DNA from: Fibrobacteres bacterium CG2_30_45_31
Lineage (GTDB): Bacteria > Fibrobacterota > Fibrobacteria > Fibrobacterales > Fibrobacteraceae
Direction: 5' to 3'
Length of the DNA stretch: 6,696 nt
NCBI GenBank assembly: GCA_001873075.1
Contig: MNYL01000220.1
Location: 1-6,696 of the forward strand
A program made the translations under genes and the position numbers. Below the pieces are notes generated by a model. It searched no databases. It worked only from the letters and a program-made list of their open reading frames with translations, and was not told where the DNA came from. This document shows, one piece after another, positions 4,432 to 6,696 of the stretch. Positions within the stretch are counted from its first letter, which is position 1; every line of letters starts with the position of its first letter.

Positions 4432-6696
4432 AGTCACATAGCAAAATATCTGAAGAATTTACGTCATCCACTGGGCATCGCGGGCTTATTAATTGCTTTT
4501 TTAATTCCGTTTACCATCTACCTTGCCCCCAATATGGGACAAAAAGATGCCATTCAAGCACTCGATTTGTACCTCCCCTTCTGGCTCTTTCTTGTCCAAT
4601 TTATCCTTGGATTCGCCCTTTTCGTGGGGTTATTCAAAGATGCCAAGGCTTGGATCTTAGAACACCTCCCAGAAAAACGCATCTTAATTCTCATGGCGAT
4701 CATTGCAACCGTCATGACAGCCTTTGCCGCGACTCAAATTGAAGCAAGGCATCGTGTTCAAAGTGATGAAAGTGTTTTTCTATCCGTCGCACAAAATCTT
4801 TATCACAACCAAATTAGCGGCACCTGTAACGAGGGCGAATTTGAAAATGGAGATCTTCACTGCCTCAACAATACCAACAGTTTCAAAACCAAAGGGCTTG
4901 CGGTCATCTACCTCCTAGGAATGCCTCTATTTGGTTCTGAACTCCATTGGATCTTTACTTTAGAACTCTTTTTTCTCTTTTTCTCTATTCTATTTTTCTT
5001 CTTTGCTCTCAAAGCGTGGACAGGCGACAATTTCCTCTCTATAACAGCCTCAGTGCTCCTCGCAGCCCAACCCACGCTTCTATTCCAGTTTCGCTCCGCA
5101 TCTGTGGAGCCCCTGTATGTGCTCCTTTCCGCTGTTTCCCTTTGGATGCTCAAGTGGGTGATGGATCGCAATACGGTTCGTCATTGGGTATTATTCGGAC
5201 TTGTGCTTGCCTTTTTCGCTCAGACTCGCCAGGAAACTATTTTCTGCTTACTCGCCTTCATAGTCTTTGCTACCCCCAAACTTCTGGACAGGCCCGATAA
5301 AAAAGCTCCCGTATTCTTCGTTACCCTTTCATTTTTTTCAATTCCAGTGCTTCTTACCATTAGCTATTTCCAAGGCTACAACTTCCAAGGGGGCCAATTT
5401 TCCGCACACGGCCACTTCTTAGAAAATCTCACTCGCAATTGGGATGTCATGACAACATCCATGACTGGGAACCTCCTCACGAACCCTTTCCTTTCTAGCT
5501 TCAATTATCTCTTCATCATAGGCCTCATCATCCTCGTACTCAAGGCGACGAAAGAGCTTTACCATAAAGAACCTGGCTTCTCCACTTATTCGCTCTTATT
5601 TCTTGCCCTGTATCACATCCAAACTTACGCGATCCTTGAGAATGTCTCTGGCGATTTCACCATTGAAATCAACCAACGTTACAGCCTTGTCATGTTCCCC
5701 TCCATGGCCTTTTTAGGGGCGATTGCCATTCAAACAATTCTTTACGCCATTATTAAGGGGCTGGGATTTGTAAACCTCCGCGAGAATAAATCAATGAATT
5801 TTTTCTTTGCGATCCTTGTCGCCGTAGCGATTATCGCGAATACGTTCAGCTACAAAGAAAGTTTTAACAATAACATTATGTACAATAAAAATCATCTCAC
5901 GATCGAAGAGGTGACTATTTGGAATTGGCTCTCGAAACAAGAAAAGAAAGACCGTCTTTTCATATACGGTCGCCCTTGGCATTTCGTAGGTTATGGGGTT
6001 TCGTCAATACATTATGACAGAGCGCGCGCGATGGAAGTCCCTGAATTGCAAGCTCTTTTGGAAAAATATAAAGGCGAAGTTTATTACATTCGAGGCCTTG
6101 ATTGCTGGGATAGCAAAACGTATCACCAAAAAGCGGTGGAACATCGTATTCCCACAACCTGCGATGTATTTGAACGCGAAACCCAAATGGAAGATGTCAC
6201 CCAAATTCTCATCACCAATAACTACTGGTTACGCATAGCGAAACTCAAAAATAAACGCATCTACGATCCAGAAAAATTATTCGAATTTGGATTCTGGCAA
6301 GGGACCCCCGAAAAACAAGAAGTAATCGTCGGTTATGCAATGCCTTTTGCCGCAGCAGCGGAACCTTGGAAAGTCACATTGCTCCTGAACGAGCAAGCCG
6401 TAAAGACAATGCCGTATGAATCCACACGTAGGAGCGATACGCTTTCTGGATACACTCTGAAACCAGGCTACAACAAATTTGAAGCCCTCATCCAAGATTC
6501 CACAACCCAAGAAGTCATTTCAAAAACAACCAATTTCCGATTTTTCCGTTTTGACGGAGCCCTCCAATTGAATGAATTTGCGGTTAAAAGCAATCGCCAG
6601 GGATGGGGCGATCTTCAGGTCAATAAAAGCGTTGATGGTCACCAATTCCACATTCAAGGAAAATCTTTTGAAGAAGGCTTTGGTACACATGCTCCT
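4429..6696 (+). CDS. GT-C type membrane glycosyltransferase with C-terminal NPCBM-like module (partial, runs off right edge)
   Basis: The frame is open without a stop for 756 codons and continues past the window. The first 475 or so residues hold about 12 hydrophobic segments (around 15-33, 48-70, 84-102, 157-168, 172-195, 203-220, 228-245, 253-281, 294-313, 359-371, 387-405, 419-443, 457-473). The loop after the third has Asp113-Glu114 (QSDESVFLSVAQNL), the acidic motif of GT-C enzymes (ArnT/PMT-like), which transfer a sugar from a polyprenyl-phosphate donor on the outer face of the inner membrane. RQE (267-269) and NQRYSLVMFP (415-424) also fit that fold. Cys133 and Cys145 in the outer loop could form a disulphide. 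After the membrane part come an alpha/beta soluble region (about 490-610; Cys559, Cys578), a probable beta-sandwich (about 628-708), and from about 709 an NPCBM-like start: QGWGDLQVNKSVDG, then GKSFEEGFGTHAP. Acceptor and sugar are unknown. Confidence 0.85.
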   Translation, partial: MSHIAKYLKNLRHPLGIAGLLIAFLIPFTIYLAPNMGQKDAIQALDLYLPFWLFLVQFILGFALFVGLFKDAKAWILEHLPEKRILILMAIIATVMTAFAATQIEARHRVQSDESVFLSVAQNLYHNQISGTCNEGEFENGDLHCLNNTNSFKTKGLAVIYLLGMPLFGSELHWIFTLELFFLFFSILFFFFALKAWTGDNFLSITASVLLAAQPTLLFQFRSASVEPLYVLLSAVSLWMLKWVMDRNTVRHWVLFGLVLAFFAQTRQETIFCLLAFIVFATPKLLDRPDKKAPVFFVTLSFFSIPVLLTISYFQGYNFQGGQFSAHGHFLENLTRNWDVMTTSMTGNLLTNPFLSSFNYLFIIGLIILVLKATKELYHKEPGFSTYSLLFLALYHIQTYAILENVSGDFTIEINQRYSLVMFPSMAFLGAIAIQTILYAIIKGLGFVNLRENKSMNFFFAILVAVAIIANTFSYKESFNNNIMYNKNHLTIEEVTIWNWLSKQEKKDRLFIYGRPWHFVGYGVSSIHYDRARAMEVPELQALLEKYKGEVYYIRGLDCWDSKTYHQKAVEHRIPTTCDVFERETQMEDVTQILITNNYWLRIAKLKNKRIYDPEKLFEFGFWQGTPEKQEVIVGYAMPFAAAAEPWKVTLLLNEQAVKTMPYESTRRSDTLSGYTLKPGYNKFEALIQDSTTQEVISKTTNFRFFRFDGALQLNEFAVKSNRQGWGDLQVNKSVDGHQFHIQGKSFEEGFGTHAP
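6553..6696 (+). other. Start of an NPCBM-type carbohydrate-binding module within the glycosyltransferase
   Basis: This covers residues about 709-756 of the glycosyltransferase. The pattern LxLNEF, GWGDLxVNKSVDG, and GKSFEEGFGTHAP matches the characteristic opening of NPCBM/NEW2 modules (LSDL, GWG, then G-x-x-Y/F-x-x-G-hydrophobic/aromatic-G-x-H-A-x-S). These modules are best known from the N-termini of glycoside hydrolases such as GH27 and GH98 relatives. The window ends inside the module, so its integrity and whatever follows cannot be seen. Confidence 0.65.

Noticed and set aside
4365..4742. A 125-codon plus-strand frame starting at a TTG upstream of the glycosyltransferase
   Set aside because: It overlaps the first 100 codons of the glycosyltransferase in another frame, and its translation is low in hydrophobic pattern and family resemblance.
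4908..5171. An 87-codon minus-strand frame rich in Arg, Lys and Glu
   Set aside because: Its composition is what the antisense of a Leu/Phe/Ser-rich membrane segment gives. The glycosyltransferase frame on the other strand explains the region.
1..6696. Mobile element, CRISPR array, tRNA or toxin-antitoxin pair
   Set aside because: No transposase or integrase frame, no regularly spaced repeat, no cloverleaf-like segment and no small paired genes are visible. The gaps between genes are all under 150 bp.

Overview
The window looks like a moderately AT-rich chromosomal segment from a Gram-negative bacterium of the Fibrobacterota / Bacteroidota neighbourhood. Fibrobacter-like is my best guess, for three reasons: a secreted protein has a Ser-rich stretch right after its signal peptide and a C-terminal end like an outer-membrane sorting tail; the transketolase is of the Bacteroidota-like subtype (SDGGIQEE in the thiamine-diphosphate region); and there is a large envelope glycosyltransferase. 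This is inference from protein style. No rRNA or other phylogenetic marker is present.

Layout: (1) 39-1025, minus strand, an unrecognised exported protein with a strong Shine-Dalgarno. (2) 1128-2102, plus strand, a cation-diffusion-facilitator (CDF) family membrane protein, divergent from gene 1 across 102 bp. (3) 2199-4283, minus strand, a complete transketolase with a TTG start, convergent with the CDF gene across about 96 bp. (4) 4429 to the right edge (6696), plus strand, a 756-codon open reading frame that runs off the window. It is a multi-pass GT-C type glycosyltransferase followed by a soluble alpha/beta region, a probable beta-sandwich and the start of an NPCBM-type carbohydrate-binding module. 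It is divergent from transketolase across 145 bp. No gap between genes exceeds 300 bp, and I see no RNA genes, mobile elements or CRISPR repeats.

The four genes alternate in strand (-, +, -, +), so each is probably transcribed separately. I see no operon and no evident shared pathway. Transketolase is central carbon metabolism, the CDF protein is a membrane protein of possible metal transport, and genes 1 and 4 are envelope or secreted functions. The most interesting item is gene 4: a membrane glycosyltransferase with what appears to be an NPCBM module attached at its C-terminus. A second is the CDF protein, whose usual metal-ligand positions seem to be substituted. I do not see a multi-gene novel system here.
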